A stretch of DNA of 48,993 nt from Winslowiella iniecta (GTDB lineage: Bacteria > Pseudomonadota > Gammaproteobacteria > Enterobacterales > Enterobacteriaceae). Below the pieces are notes generated by a model. It did not search any database, had not been told where the DNA came from, and was given only the letters and a program-made list of their open reading frames with translations. The stretch lies in contig NZ_JRXE01000027.1 of NCBI RefSeq assembly GCF_001267535.1, positions 30,733 to 79,725 on the forward strand. Reading direction: 5' to 3'. Positions 1 through 9,202 of this stretch are shown piece after piece. The position numbers and the translations under genes are program-made. Position 1 is the stretch's first letter. Each line of letters starts with the position of its first letter.

Positions 1-1
1 T

Positions 2-2224
2 GAGTCGCTGGCACCGCTGATGATGGCGCAAATCTTACAGCAGCTCGATTTTTGTCAGCCGCAGGGCTGGACAATCCCCGCGCGACTGCAACAGCTGGGG
101 ATCGACCCGCGTTTTACCCGGCTGTTGACGCGCTGGCACGTTATTTTGCATCAGGAAGGCGTACTGCAATTGCAGCAGGATCGCTGGCAGCTCAGTGACT
201 GCGCCGCGAATGCGCGGACACTGGCGCAGCGCCTTGATGATGGTCAACACCGTTTGCGGCAATTCCTCAGCTGGCTTGAGGATGGGCAGCTGTTTGCTGA
301 CTGGCTGTTTGCCAGCGGCGAGGCGATTGAAGCGGTACTGAAACAGCCGCAGCTGGCGAGTACGTTGCTGTTCCCGGAGGGCGACAGCCGTGCCTCTGAG
401 GCGCTGTATCAGCGCAATATTATTGCCGATTATCTCGGCGCGATTGCCGCCCGGCTGTTAACGCCGTTGCTGAGCGATCATGCCGCGCCACAGGTGATGG
501 AGATCGGTGCCGGTATCGGCGGACTGACCGCCAGCACCTTACCGGCGTTCAACGAGCTGGCGACGGCCGGTGAATATCATCATACCGATGTCAGCCCATG
601 GTTCTCTCACTATGCCGAACAGCATTTTGGCCACTATGCGCCGCTGCGCACCGGGCGTTACGATATCAATCAGCCCGCAGCAAACCAGCGATATGTTGCC
701 CGTTCGATGGACGCGATTCTGGCAGCCAACGTACTGCATAACGCCCATCAGATTGATGCCACGCTGAGTGATATCTGGCAGTTGCTGAAGCCCGGCGGCG
801 CGCTGGTGATGCTGGAAGCCACCGGGGATAAACAACTGCAATGGGTAACCGCCGCGGCGGTGCTGGAGCATGCTGCCGACGGCGGCGACAATCAGGGCGA
901 TTCACCGCTACTCAGCGAGTCGCAGTGGCGCGATGCCTTGCAGCGTAATGGCTTTGAGCTGGTTGATGTCTGGCCGCACGCTCACACGCCGATGGCATTT
1001 ACCGGTCAGCAGCTGTTTGTTGCCCGCCGTCCGTTGCTGGCCATCACGCTGGACGATCTGCATCAGCGCCTCGGCCAGCGCTTACCCGACTATATGCTGC
1101 CCGATCATCTGATTAGCGTGGAGAAAATACCGCTCAGCGCCAATGGCAAAATTGACCGCAAAAAACTGCCGGCCATGGCTCAGACCCTTGCGTCACGCGG
1201 CAGCATGTTGACGCCGCCGCAAACCGCCAGCGAACAGCGACTGGCGGCGATCTGGTGTGAGCTGTTGCGCATCGGGCAAGTGGGGCGTGAGCAGGAATTC
1301 TTTAGCGCCGGTGGTGACAGTCTGTTAGCCACCCGACTGGCCAGCCGTTTGAGCAGTGAATGGGGACGCCGCGTGCCGATTCGGCTGATTTTCACCCATC
1401 CGCAACTGCACCAAATGGCGGCTGCGCTGGATGCCAGCAGCCCGTCGGGCCTGCAACTGCCACTGGTCGAGCTTAGCGAGCCACAGGCGCAGCGCCTGAT
1501 CTGTCTGCATGCCAGCGACGGTTTTACCCATGCCTGGCAACGGCTGGCTGGCGCGGTTGCTCAGCAGTTGCAGTGTATTGGCGTGCAGGCCAGTGGGCTG
1601 GTTGACGGCGAAGCACCGATTAGTCAGCTGGATCGTCAGGCCGAACGCGCACTGAATGCTTTGCGCCAGCAGGGAATCAGCGGGCCGTGGCATCTGGCGG
1701 GCTGGTCGATGGGCGCTTATCTCGCCATCGAAATGGCGCGTCAGCTGCGGCAAGAGGGCGAGCAGATTGCTTCGTTGATCCTGATTGACCCGACTCCGCA
1801 GCAGGCGATGCAGGCGTGTGCCAGCAGCGAGTATGCGCTGTGGCGCTCGATGGCCAATACACAGCAGGCCAGCGAGGTGGCGCAGTTTGATCGGCTGTCG
1901 GCGGCAGAAAAACTGGCCTGCTGGCGTCAGGTGCTGCCCGCCGCTGCGCTGCCGGACGATAACGAGCTGCAACGGCTGATTGCGGTGGTCCGCGCCAATG
2001 TTGCCGCGATGGTCAGCGCGCCCTGTCAGCCGCTGGATATTCCCGCACAGATTATTACCGCCAGTAAGCGCGCCGCCGACTGGGGCGATGACGCTGAATG
2101 TCTGGCTGACTGGTTCAGTCAGCCGCCGCAGCGCCAGCGCATCGCCGACAGTAACCATTTCACCATCATCAACCAGCCGCAGCTGTTTGACGTACTGCAA
2201 CAGATTACACAAGGAAAAATGTGA
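2..2224 (+). CDS. Nonribosomal peptide synthetase, C-terminal part (MT-A'-PCP-TE), 5' partial
   Basis: The frame is open from the left edge, so the real start lies outside the window; 740 residues are visible. In order: a SAM-dependent methyltransferase domain (motif VMEIGAGIGGLT near residue 165-176), the tail of an adenylation domain (LPDYMLP and NGKIDRKKL near 361-388), a carrier protein with the phosphopantetheine serine in GGDSL (near 437-441) and a thioesterase with GWSMG (near 567) and a late SNHF that could hold the catalytic His. A methyltransferase lodged inside an A domain ahead of PCP-TE is the layout of PchF and of the yersiniabactin synthetases, which build thiazoline/thiazolidine siderophores. 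The downstream neighbours are transporters, which fits a siderophore operon. The substrate-selecting A core and any cyclisation domain are off-window, so the exact product cannot be named. The gene ends directly next to the following start (TGA at 2222-2224, ATG at 2225). Confidence 0.85.
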   Translation, partial: ESLAPLMMAQILQQLDFCQPQGWTIPARLQQLGIDPRFTRLLTRWHVILHQEGVLQLQQDRWQLSDCAANARTLAQRLDDGQHRLRQFLSWLEDGQLFADWLFASGEAIEAVLKQPQLASTLLFPEGDSRASEALYQRNIIADYLGAIAARLLTPLLSDHAAPQVMEIGAGIGGLTASTLPAFNELATAGEYHHTDVSPWFSHYAEQHFGHYAPLRTGRYDINQPAANQRYVARSMDAILAANVLHNAHQIDATLSDIWQLLKPGGALVMLEATGDKQLQWVTAAAVLEHAADGGDNQGDSPLLSESQWRDALQRNGFELVDVWPHAHTPMAFTGQQLFVARRPLLAITLDDLHQRLGQRLPDYMLPDHLISVEKIPLSANGKIDRKKLPAMAQTLASRGSMLTPPQTASEQRLAAIWCELLRIGQVGREQEFFSAGGDSLLATRLASRLSSEWGRRVPIRLIFTHPQLHQMAAALDASSPSGLQLPLVELSEPQAQRLICLHASDGFTHAWQRLAGAVAQQLQCIGVQASGLVDGEAPISQLDRQAERALNALRQQGISGPWHLAGWSMGAYLAIEMARQLRQEGEQIASLILIDPTPQQAMQACASSEYALWRSMANTQQASEVAQFDRLSAAEKLACWRQVLPAAALPDDNELQRLIAVVRANVAAMVSAPCQPLDIPAQIITASKRAADWGDDAECLADWFSQPPQRQRIADSNHFTIINQPQLFDVLQQITQGKM

Positions 2225-2626
2225 ATGTCAGAGACCATTATTGATACCCAGGCGTGGCCGCTGGTGCACTATGTGATGCCCGAGCAGGTCGACGACCAGC
2301 ACGCCGAACAGCATATTGCCGCGTTGCAGGCGGTGCTCGATCGCCAGCAGCCGTTTGTGCTGATTTTCAGCGGCGTCGAGTTACCAAAGAATTCGGCGGG
2401 TTTCTTCCGCCGGTATAAAGAGTGGGGCAAGCGTACCCGCGACGCCCAGCAGCGCTGGTGTCGCGGCGCGGTGCGCGTCGAGCCGGATGCGGCCAGGCGC
2501 CGTTCTTTCTGGCGTAACGCACTGCGCTACCTCACCAGCCGCACCATTCCTTATCCGTATAAGGTGGTGGCCAATCATCATGAGGCCGAACAACAGGCCC
2601 GGCTCTGGTTGCAGGACAACCGTTAA
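2225..2626 (+). CDS. Small protein of unknown function in siderophore operon
   Basis: A 133-residue soluble protein whose ATG immediately follows the NRPS stop codon, so it is almost certainly translated with the NRPS. It has no signal peptide and no membrane segment. A hydrophobic strand (PFVLIFSGVELP near 40-51) is followed by a very basic helical stretch rich in Arg and Trp, and a C-terminal strand-helix unit (YPYKVVANHHEAEQQARLWL). The alternation of strands and helices is reminiscent of small STAS/SpoIIAA-like folds, but that is a weak impression and I do not recognise the family. It occupies the place where pyochelin clusters carry the thiazolinyl reductase pchG, yet it is far too short to be that enzyme. 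A helper or assembly role in siderophore synthesis is inferred from position only. Confidence 0.75.
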   Translation: MSETIIDTQAWPLVHYVMPEQVDDQHAEQHIAALQAVLDRQQPFVLIFSGVELPKNSAGFFRRYKEWGKRTRDAQQRWCRGAVRVEPDAARRRSFWRNALRYLTSRTIPYPYKVVANHHEAEQQARLWLQDNR

Positions 2627-2640
2627 TCTGAGGCCCAACC

Positions 2641-4410
2641 ATGTCTTCAACTCAACGCAGTTCGCCGGTGCAGACCTTGCTGGCGCTGGTGAGCGGTGAG
2701 AAAAGCGCCTTGATCCGCGCGCTGGTGCTCGCCAGCCTGTCGGTGCTGATGGAGCTGATCCCTTACGGCATACTCTGGCTTGCGGCCAGTCTGGTGCAGC
2801 CGGGAATGGCAGTGGGCCACCAGCTGCTGCAACTGGCGGGCTGGCTGGCGCTGGCGTTAGTACTGAAATATCTGCTGCTGTCGCTTGCCGGTTACTTTAG
2901 CCATCTTGCCGCCTTTCGCGTGCTGTATCAGGTACGGCTGCGGATTGCGCGAGCGCTGTCGCGCCTGCCGTTAATGCAGCTGGCACCTTACAGCTCCGGC
3001 AGTTTACGCAAAATTATTATTAATGATGTCGAGCGGCTGGAGAGCTTTATTGCTCACCACACCGTCGATTTAATCTCGGCGCTCATCAGCCCCTTAACTG
3101 CGGCGATTTTTCTGTTCTGGATCGACTGGAAAATGGCGCTGGCAGCGCTGATCACCGTGCCGCTGGCGTTGCTGGCGCAGAAAATCTTCTCACGCGGCAT
3201 GGCAGAACGCGTGCGCCGTTACCATCAGGCCACGGAACAGCTGAACAGCGCGATTGTCGAGTTTGTGCGCGGTATTCCGGTGATGAAGGCGTTTCGTCAG
3301 AGTTCCACTTCTTTCCGGCTGTTAAACGACAGCCTGAAACAGTACCACGCGCTGGTTGAGCAATTTACCCGTCGGGCGGTGCCTTCCTGGTCGGTATTTG
3401 TGGTACTGCTGAATGCCAATATTTTTATCCTGCTGCCGCTGGGGATCTGGCGGATCGGCCAGGGCACGCTGACGCTGACCGATCTGGTGCTGGTACTGAT
3501 GCTCGGCAGTGGCTTGCTGAAGCCACTGCTGCGCGTCACCTTTCTCAGTTCCCTGATGCGTGAAGTGCTGGCCGGTATGGCGCGTATCCAGCCGTTTTTA
3601 ACCGAACAGCCACCGTCAGCGGCGGTGGTAATGTCGCCCGGCAATCCGCTACGGGCGGAAAATATCAGCTTCGGCTATGAACAACGTCAGGTGATCGGCC
3701 AGCTGTCGCTGCAACTGCAACCCGGCGGTTTTTATGCGCTGGTCGGGCCGTCGGGTGCCGGGAAATCGACGCTGGCGTGGCTGCTGGCGGGCTTACTGCC
3801 ACCCGACAGCGGGGAGATTTATCTCGGCGAGACGCCCTTGTCTCAGCTGGATGATGCCAGCCGCGCCGCGCAGTTCGCGCTGGTCAGTCAGGATGTGTTT
3901 CTGTTTAAAGGCACGCTGGCGGATAACCTGCGTATCGGCAATCCGCATGCCAGCCCTGAACAGATTGCGCAGGCGCTGGCTATCGCGCAGGCGGGCGATT
4001 TTGTTAATGCGCTGCCGCAGGGCATTGACACGCCGCTGCACGAGCGCGGTTTACGCCTGTCCGGCGGTGAACGGCAGCGTATCGCCATCGCCCGTGCGCT
4101 GCTGGCCGACACGCCGATACTGATCCTCGATGAAGCCACCGCGTTCGCCGATGCGTTAACCGAAGCCGCATTTTATCGTCAGTTGCGGCAGGCGCGCCCG
4201 GAAACTTGCGTGCTGACCATCGCCCATCGTCTGTTTGCGGTGCAGCAGGCGGATTGTCTGCTGCTGATGGAAAACGGTCAGCTGGTTGCCAGCGGCAGCC
4301 ATTCACAGTTGCTGGCAGACAATCCACTTTATCAGCGTCTCTGGCATAGCCAGTATCAGCTGCAACACTGGCATATTCGTTCACAGGAGTGCAGCGATGT
4401 CGATGCTTAA
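2641..4410 (+). CDS. ABC transporter, fused permease/ATPase (PchH/YbtP-like)
   Basis: A 589-residue half transporter with about six membrane helices in the first 300 residues, then a nucleotide-binding domain with Walker A (GPSGAGKST near 369), signature LSGGERQR (near 473) and Walker B (ILILDEATA near 494). Tandem half transporters of this kind follow the synthetases in pyochelin (pchH, pchI) and occur in yersiniabactin clusters (ybtP, ybtQ), where they work as a heterodimer in the inner membrane; YbtPQ import the ferric siderophore. A TGAGG sequence lies about 8 bases ahead of the ATG. The gene overlaps the next one by 14 bp, so the two subunits should be made together. Import against export cannot be settled from sequence alone. 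Confidence 0.85.
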   Translation: MSSTQRSSPVQTLLALVSGEKSALIRALVLASLSVLMELIPYGILWLAASLVQPGMAVGHQLLQLAGWLALALVLKYLLLSLAGYFSHLAAFRVLYQVRLRIARALSRLPLMQLAPYSSGSLRKIIINDVERLESFIAHHTVDLISALISPLTAAIFLFWIDWKMALAALITVPLALLAQKIFSRGMAERVRRYHQATEQLNSAIVEFVRGIPVMKAFRQSSTSFRLLNDSLKQYHALVEQFTRRAVPSWSVFVVLLNANIFILLPLGIWRIGQGTLTLTDLVLVLMLGSGLLKPLLRVTFLSSLMREVLAGMARIQPFLTEQPPSAAVVMSPGNPLRAENISFGYEQRQVIGQLSLQLQPGGFYALVGPSGAGKSTLAWLLAGLLPPDSGEIYLGETPLSQLDDASRAAQFALVSQDVFLFKGTLADNLRIGNPHASPEQIAQALAIAQAGDFVNALPQGIDTPLHERGLRLSGGERQRIAIARALLADTPILILDEATAFADALTEAAFYRQLRQARPETCVLTIAHRLFAVQQADCLLLMENGQLVASGSHSQLLADNPLYQRLWHSQYQLQHWHIRSQECSDVDA

Positions 4411-6121
4411 TCAGCTTCGCGCAGCAGGCAGTAAGGGGATTGGTCGTATCAGCTACGGGATTATGCTGCGGATACTGGCGCAAATTTGCGCTATTGCACC
4501 GTTTTTTATCGCCTGGCTGGCGTTGCAGCAGGTGGTTTATGGCGAAGGTAGCTGGCCGCACTGGCCGCAGCTGACGCTGGCGCTGCTGGTGTGCTTTATC
4601 GGCCAGTTAGTGTTTTCACACTTTGGCCAGCTCGGCTGTTTCCTCGGCAGTTACGACATCATGATGCGCTATCGCAGCGCCGTGGCGGATCATCTGCGCC
4701 ATATTCCGCTCGGCTACTTTCAGCGGCATCGACTGGGGGAAACCAGCGCGCTACTGACCGATCATATGCGCCGCGTCGAAGAGATCTTCTCCCATCTGCT
4801 GCCGGAAGTGATTGTCGGGCTGAGTGCGCCGGTGATTTTTGTCCTGGTGCTGCTGACGGTGAATGTGCCGCTGACGCTGGCGTTGCTCTGTACGCTGCCG
4901 TTGGGTCTGCTGCTGCTGTGGCTGATGTCGCGCATGATGCTGCGTGCCACCCGACAGCAGGGTGAGCGTTTTGCGCTGGCTTCCGGGCTGCTGCTGGAGT
5001 TTATTGGTGGCATCAAAACCTTACGACTGTTTAACCGTCATCAGCCGATGCTGGATAAACTCGACCACACCTTTGGCGAGATTAAGCAGGCCAGTATGGG
5101 GATTGAAGCCTGGGGCGGTGGCGGGGTGCAATTGTTCCGGCTGTGTGCCGAGTCTGGACTGGTTACGCTGTTTATCTGCGCCGGTTATCTGGCGTTAGGT
5201 AATGCGCTCGATCCTGCCAGCTGGCTGCTGTTTGTGCTGGTGGCGTTCAAAGTGATCGATCCGCTGCTGGATGCGGCGGCGTATTTCACTCTGATGAGCG
5301 TAATGCGTCAGTCGTCGCAGCGGCTGAATGCTTTAATGGCCGAGCCGGTGCAGGCGGAGCACAGCGATCTGCCACTGCCGCTCAGCAATGAGATCGCTTT
5401 TGAGCGGGTGAGCTTTGCGTATCAGCAGCAGCCAGTACTGAAAGATATCAGTTTCCGCGTGGCACAAGGCACGGTGACTGCGCTGGTGGGGGCATCGGGT
5501 TGCGGAAAAAGCACTATACTCCATCTGCTCGGCCGTTTCCGCGAGGTGCAACAGGGGCAAATTACCCTTGGCGGCAGCGATATTTCTCAGCTCGGCAGCG
5601 CGCAACTGTATGAACGGATGGGTTTTGTGTTCCAGGATGTGCAACTGTTTGACGGGTCGGTGTTGGATAATGTGCGCATTGGCCGACCGGATGCCAGCGA
5701 TGAAGAAGTGATTGCCGCCTGTAAAGCGGCCTGCTGCGAAGAATTTGTCCGGCAGTTGCCGCAGAGCTGGCACACGCCGCTCGGCGAGGGCGCGCAGCGG
5801 CTGTCCGGCGGTGAACGGCAGCGGTTGTCGATTGCGCGCATGATGCTGAAAGATCCGGCGGTGATTTTGCTGGATGAAGCCACCGCACTGCTCGATCCGC
5901 TGACGCAGTCAGAGATCCAGCTGGCGCTGTCGCGGCTGGCGGTCGGCAAAACGGTACTGATGATCGCGCACCGGCTGCGCACCGTCGAATACGCCGAACA
6001 GATTCTGGTGATGGACAGCGGTCAGATTGTTGAACGGGGCAATCATCAGCAGTTACTGGCGCAGCCGGGTATTTATCAACAATTGTGGCAGGCACAGGAA
6101 AGTGGAGATACCCAGGGATGA
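4397..6121 (+). CDS. ABC transporter, fused permease/ATPase (PchI/YbtQ-like)
   Basis: A 574-residue partner of the preceding half transporter. I chose ATG 4397 because AGGAG lies 7 bases upstream; an in-frame start at 4286 would add 37 residues that duplicate no family sequence and lie wholly inside the previous gene. Membrane helices fill residues 15-310. The ATPase domain has Walker A (GASGCGKST near 366), signature LSGGERQRLS and Walker B (VILLDEATALLD). The two ATPase domains are clearly related but diverged, as expected for a heterodimeric siderophore transporter. The stop overlaps the start of the next gene as ATGA. Confidence 0.85.
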   Translation: MSMLNQLRAAGSKGIGRISYGIMLRILAQICAIAPFFIAWLALQQVVYGEGSWPHWPQLTLALLVCFIGQLVFSHFGQLGCFLGSYDIMMRYRSAVADHLRHIPLGYFQRHRLGETSALLTDHMRRVEEIFSHLLPEVIVGLSAPVIFVLVLLTVNVPLTLALLCTLPLGLLLLWLMSRMMLRATRQQGERFALASGLLLEFIGGIKTLRLFNRHQPMLDKLDHTFGEIKQASMGIEAWGGGGVQLFRLCAESGLVTLFICAGYLALGNALDPASWLLFVLVAFKVIDPLLDAAAYFTLMSVMRQSSQRLNALMAEPVQAEHSDLPLPLSNEIAFERVSFAYQQQPVLKDISFRVAQGTVTALVGASGCGKSTILHLLGRFREVQQGQITLGGSDISQLGSAQLYERMGFVFQDVQLFDGSVLDNVRIGRPDASDEEVIAACKAACCEEFVRQLPQSWHTPLGEGAQRLSGGERQRLSIARMMLKDPAVILLDEATALLDPLTQSEIQLALSRLAVGKTVLMIAHRLRTVEYAEQILVMDSGQIVERGNHQQLLAQPGIYQQLWQAQESGDTQG

Positions 6122-7158
6122 GTGAACTGGCGCAGCAGCAACGTCAGAAAAAACGGCTGTTTAGTGGATTTGCCCTGCTGCTACTGGTGGCGACGCTGGT
6201 TGCCATTGGCTGGTGGTGGTTTGTCTGGCGCAGCGTGGAAACCACCGATGATGCGTTTATCGACGGCCATCTGGCGCAGATTTCCGCGCAAATCGCCGGG
6301 CGGGTGACGGCAATTGCGGTGCAGGATAATCAGCATGTGCGGCAGGGCGATCTGCTGGTGCAGCTCGACCCGCGCGATCGGCAGATTGCCCTCGATAAAG
6401 CGCTGGCGGCGCGGAGCATTACCGAGGCGCGTTTGCAGCAAAATCAGGCGGAGCTGAGCGCGCTGCAAGCCAGTCTCGGTCAGGTCGAAGCCAATGTTCA
6501 GCTGGCCGAGGCGGAATATCAGCGCGACCAGAAACAGTATTTACGCTATAAAAATTCCGGTAACGCCGTCAGCCCCAGCGAACTCGATGCGAAAGCGGCC
6601 AGCGCCAAGACCAGCGCGGCGTCACTGCTGGCACAACAAAAGAGTATCAACTACAGCAAGGCGCAGCTGATGAAAGCGCGCGCGGCACTGGCAGAAAACC
6701 GGGCAACATTGCAGCAGGATGAGGCGGAAATCGCCAATGCCCGGTTGCTACTCAGCTATACACGGATTACCGCGCCAGCGGATGGCTATGTCACCAAACG
6801 CAGCGTGGAGCTGGGCAACACCATCAGCGCCGCCGGGGTATTGATGTATCTGGTCGATAATCATGTCTGGGTGACGGCTAATTTTAAAGAGAATCAGCTG
6901 GCAGCGATGCGTCCCGGCCAGACAGTTGAAGTCAGCGTCGATGCCTGGCCGCAGCAGCGTTTTCAGGGGCGGGTTGACAGTATCCAGCGCGCCACCGGCG
7001 CGGTTTTCAGCTTGCTGCCCGCAGAAAATGCCACCGGCAATTACGTCAAAATTGTCCAGCGCGTGCCGGTAAAAATCGTCTTTACTGACGATGCCATCAG
7101 CCGATTCCCGCTGGCACCGGGGATGTCCGTGGTGCCGTATGTCAACATTCAACCCTGA
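6118..7158 (+). CDS. HlyD/EmrA-type membrane fusion protein
   Basis: 346 residues. The start at 6118 overlaps the previous stop (ATGA), which indicates translational coupling. One membrane anchor lies at about residues 15-38 (LFSGFALLLLVATLVAIGWW), followed by the split biotinyl-lipoyl domain (TDDAFIDGHLAQISAQIAGR, then the second half around ITAPADGYVTK) with a long Gln/Ala-rich coiled-coil hairpin between. This is the periplasmic adaptor of a tripartite pump of the EmrAB kind, joining an inner-membrane MFS pump to an outer-membrane channel such as TolC. Its place after the siderophore genes suggests it helps secrete the product, but a general drug-efflux role is equally possible. Confidence 0.85.
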   Translation: MSELAQQQRQKKRLFSGFALLLLVATLVAIGWWWFVWRSVETTDDAFIDGHLAQISAQIAGRVTAIAVQDNQHVRQGDLLVQLDPRDRQIALDKALAARSITEARLQQNQAELSALQASLGQVEANVQLAEAEYQRDQKQYLRYKNSGNAVSPSELDAKAASAKTSAASLLAQQKSINYSKAQLMKARAALAENRATLQQDEAEIANARLLLSYTRITAPADGYVTKRSVELGNTISAAGVLMYLVDNHVWVTANFKENQLAAMRPGQTVEVSVDAWPQQRFQGRVDSIQRATGAVFSLLPAENATGNYVKIVQRVPVKIVFTDDAISRFPLAPGMSVVPYVNIQP

Positions 7159-8641
7159 GTTACCGCGTTCGGCGGCAGGGCGGCACAACCCCTGGCTGGT
7201 GGCGATAGTGGCGTCGATTGCCACCTTTATGGAAGTACTGGATACCACCGTCGCCAGTGTGTCCCTCTACCATATCGCCGCCAGTATGGGCGTCAGCTAT
7301 AACGAGTCGCTGTGGGTCATCACCAGCTATATGGTGGCGAATGCGCTGATCCTGCCGGTCAGCGGCTGGCTGGCGAATACGCTGGGTCGCAAGCGCTACT
7401 ATATGATTAGCGTGGCGCTGTTTACGCTGGCCTCGTTGCTTTGCAGCATTGCGCCGACGCTGGAGTGGCTGATTGTGGCGCGGGTGTTGCAGGGGATTGG
7501 CGGCGGCGGTCTGGCACCGGTCGAGCAATCGATTCTCGTCGACTCCTTTAGTGAGAAAAAACGCCCGCAGGCGTTTGCACTGTATGGCGTGACGGTACTG
7601 GTCGCGCCGGCGATCGGCCCGCTGGTCGGCGGCTGGCTGACCGACGCGCTCAGCTGGCACTGGGTGTTTCTGATCAATGTGCCGGTTGGCCTGCTGTCGC
7701 TGCTGCTGTGTTACTACCTGATTGATGAACCGCCGTTGCTGGTTGAGGAGCGCAAACGGCGGCTGGCCAGCGGTATTCGTATCGATTATATCGGACTGCT
7801 GCTGATTATCATCGGCTTCAGCGCACTGCAACTGTGCCTCGATCGCTTTGATCTGTATGACGGTTTTGATTCACACTTTATTATTGTCACGGCGGTGATT
7901 GCCGGGGTTTGCCTGAGTTTTCTGCCGCTGTGGGAGTGGTTTCATCCGCTGCCGATGCTGGATGTAAAGCTGTTTAAGCACGCTAATTTCGCCATCGGTT
8001 CGCTGCTGATGTTTCTGATCGGCCTGTTGGTGGTCAGCACCACCCAGCTGCTGCCGCAGATGACGCAAGAACTGATGGGTTACGATGCCTGGACCGCCGG
8101 GTTAACCCTTGGCACCGGTGGCCTGTTTATTATGCTGGCAATGATGGTAACTGGGGCGATCGCCAGTAAAGTCACGGCGCAGCGGTATCTGGTGGTACTG
8201 GGACTGGCGCTGACGGCGTTTTCCATGTGGTATTTCAGCCAGCTGTCGCTGCAAATCGATTTTTCTACGCTGATGTGGGCGCGGGCATTGCAGATGATTG
8301 GCCTGCCGCTGATTTTAATTCCGGTTGCGGCACTCTCTTATCGCGGTTTAGCTGCGGATAAAAGTAACGAAGCCTCGGCGATATCCACGCTATTACGCAA
8401 CTTAGGCGGCAGTATCGGTATAGCCTGGGTGGTCAATCTGCTGCATCAGCGCACTCATCTGCACTATGAACGGTTAGGTGAGCATGTTACTGAAAGCAGT
8501 GTCTCGTCGCTTAACCTCACTTCAGTGGCTGAGGCGCTGTATCAGCAGGCACGGATTATCAGTTATCTGGATATTTACTGGATTATGGCGATGGTGGCGT
8601 TAGCGCTGGTGTTGTTGCCATTGTTGTTCAGGGAGAAGTGA
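7139..8641 (+). CDS. MFS efflux pump, EmrB/QacA (DHA2) family
   Basis: 500 residues from ATG 7139, overlapping the adaptor gene by 20 bp; no strong ribosome site is visible, so coupling to the upstream gene is likely. The protein has about 14 hydrophobic segments and the conserved early stretch ATFMEVLDTTVASVS plus LPVSGWLANTLGRKR of DHA2 drug:H+ antiporters, and a further GPLVGGWLTD motif. It should be the inner-membrane pump that pairs with the EmrA-like adaptor just upstream. It is the last gene of the operon: it is followed by several hundred AT-rich bases. A role in exporting the siderophore or an intermediate is inferred from position. Confidence 0.88.
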   Translation: MSTFNPELPRSAAGRHNPWLVAIVASIATFMEVLDTTVASVSLYHIAASMGVSYNESLWVITSYMVANALILPVSGWLANTLGRKRYYMISVALFTLASLLCSIAPTLEWLIVARVLQGIGGGGLAPVEQSILVDSFSEKKRPQAFALYGVTVLVAPAIGPLVGGWLTDALSWHWVFLINVPVGLLSLLLCYYLIDEPPLLVEERKRRLASGIRIDYIGLLLIIIGFSALQLCLDRFDLYDGFDSHFIIVTAVIAGVCLSFLPLWEWFHPLPMLDVKLFKHANFAIGSLLMFLIGLLVVSTTQLLPQMTQELMGYDAWTAGLTLGTGGLFIMLAMMVTGAIASKVTAQRYLVVLGLALTAFSMWYFSQLSLQIDFSTLMWARALQMIGLPLILIPVAALSYRGLAADKSNEASAISTLLRNLGGSIGIAWVVNLLHQRTHLHYERLGEHVTESSVSSLNLTSVAEALYQQARIISYLDIYWIMAMVALALVLLPLLFREK

Positions 8642-8936
8642 GTGAATAACAGATATAATAACTAAAGCCGTTAATATCATCTCAGGATAAAAAGGGTTAT
8701 TAACATTAATTTTCCGCTAAAATAGAAAGGATCTGCGCAGATTTTAAGTTTTTAGCCCAGCCTCTCTTTTTGAAATTTTTAGAAAAAGCTAAATGATTTC
8801 ATAAGATGTTTCACACGTTATATGTTGTAAATTGAGTGTTGGTAATTTTTCATAATTGTGATCGGTGATTATTATTGGTACTGTCACTTTGAGGTATAAT
8901 CGTTGCTAACGGAGAGTCAGTAAAGAAGGCAAGGGA
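8642..8936. other. AT-rich intergenic region after the efflux operon
   Basis: No convincing gene here. A short palindrome ATCTGCGCAGAT at 8731-8742 followed by TTTT could be a weak terminator for the upstream operon. Base composition drops sharply compared with the operon to the left, and the stretch leads into a decayed Hcp gene, so it may be horizontally acquired or degraded DNA. Confidence 0.4.
8872..8900 (+). promoter_or_regulatory. Candidate sigma70 promoter ahead of the Hcp remnant
   Basis: A perfect -10 hexamer TATAAT at 8895-8900 with TTATTG 17 bp upstream (8872-8877). It sits about 37 bases before the truncated hcp start. The -35 element is weak, and the region is AT-rich, so a chance match is possible. 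Confidence 0.35.
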
Positions 8937-9095
8937 ATGAGTGATTTATTTCTGAGAGTGCATAATGTCAGAGGCGAGTCCAAAGATTTTAATCATATGG
9001 GTTGGATTCAGATAAACTCATACAGCTGGGGGGTTCAACGATCCAGCAGACGCTATCTGCTGGTCAGTACGCAATTTAGTTTTGAGATAGACTGA
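8937..9095 (+). pseudogene. Truncated Hcp (type VI secretion tube protein) remnant
   Basis: A 52-codon reading frame whose first ~33 residues match the N-terminus of Hcp proteins: MSDLFLRV, then GESKD.NH.GWI and SYSWGV. Full Hcp proteins are about 160-170 residues, so this is roughly the first quarter to third, after which the frame runs into unrelated residues (RRYLLVSTQFSFEID) and stops. No other T6SS gene is in the window. Most likely it is a leftover of an orphan hcp locus or of an Hcp-linked effector cassette; a functional mini-protein is possible but has no support here. The small membrane protein that follows could be a leftover immunity gene. Confidence 0.7.
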
Positions 9096-9202
9096 ATTAT
9101 TCATATGTTAATTATTCCTTTATTAAACACATTTCGAATTGTATCTTTTTTGCTCAGCCCTGTATATAATCTTACTTGAAATAAGATGTTGAGGAGGGTG
9201 GA

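Noticed and set aside
1325-2212. A 295-residue open frame on the minus strand
   Set aside because: It lies wholly opposite the well-supported NRPS carrier and thioesterase domains, has Gln- and Arg-rich low-complexity sequence, and no ribosome site.
4286-4396. Upstream start for the second ABC gene
   Set aside because: The extra 37 residues lie entirely within the previous gene, resemble no family sequence, and ATG 4397 has its own ribosome site.
7160-7831. A 223-residue minus-strand frame
   Set aside because: Antisense shadow of the EmrB-type pump, with low-complexity Gln/Arg composition.
8731-8742. ATCTGCGCAGAT as a firm terminator
   Set aside because: The stem is only four to five base pairs with a tiny loop, too weak to be sure.
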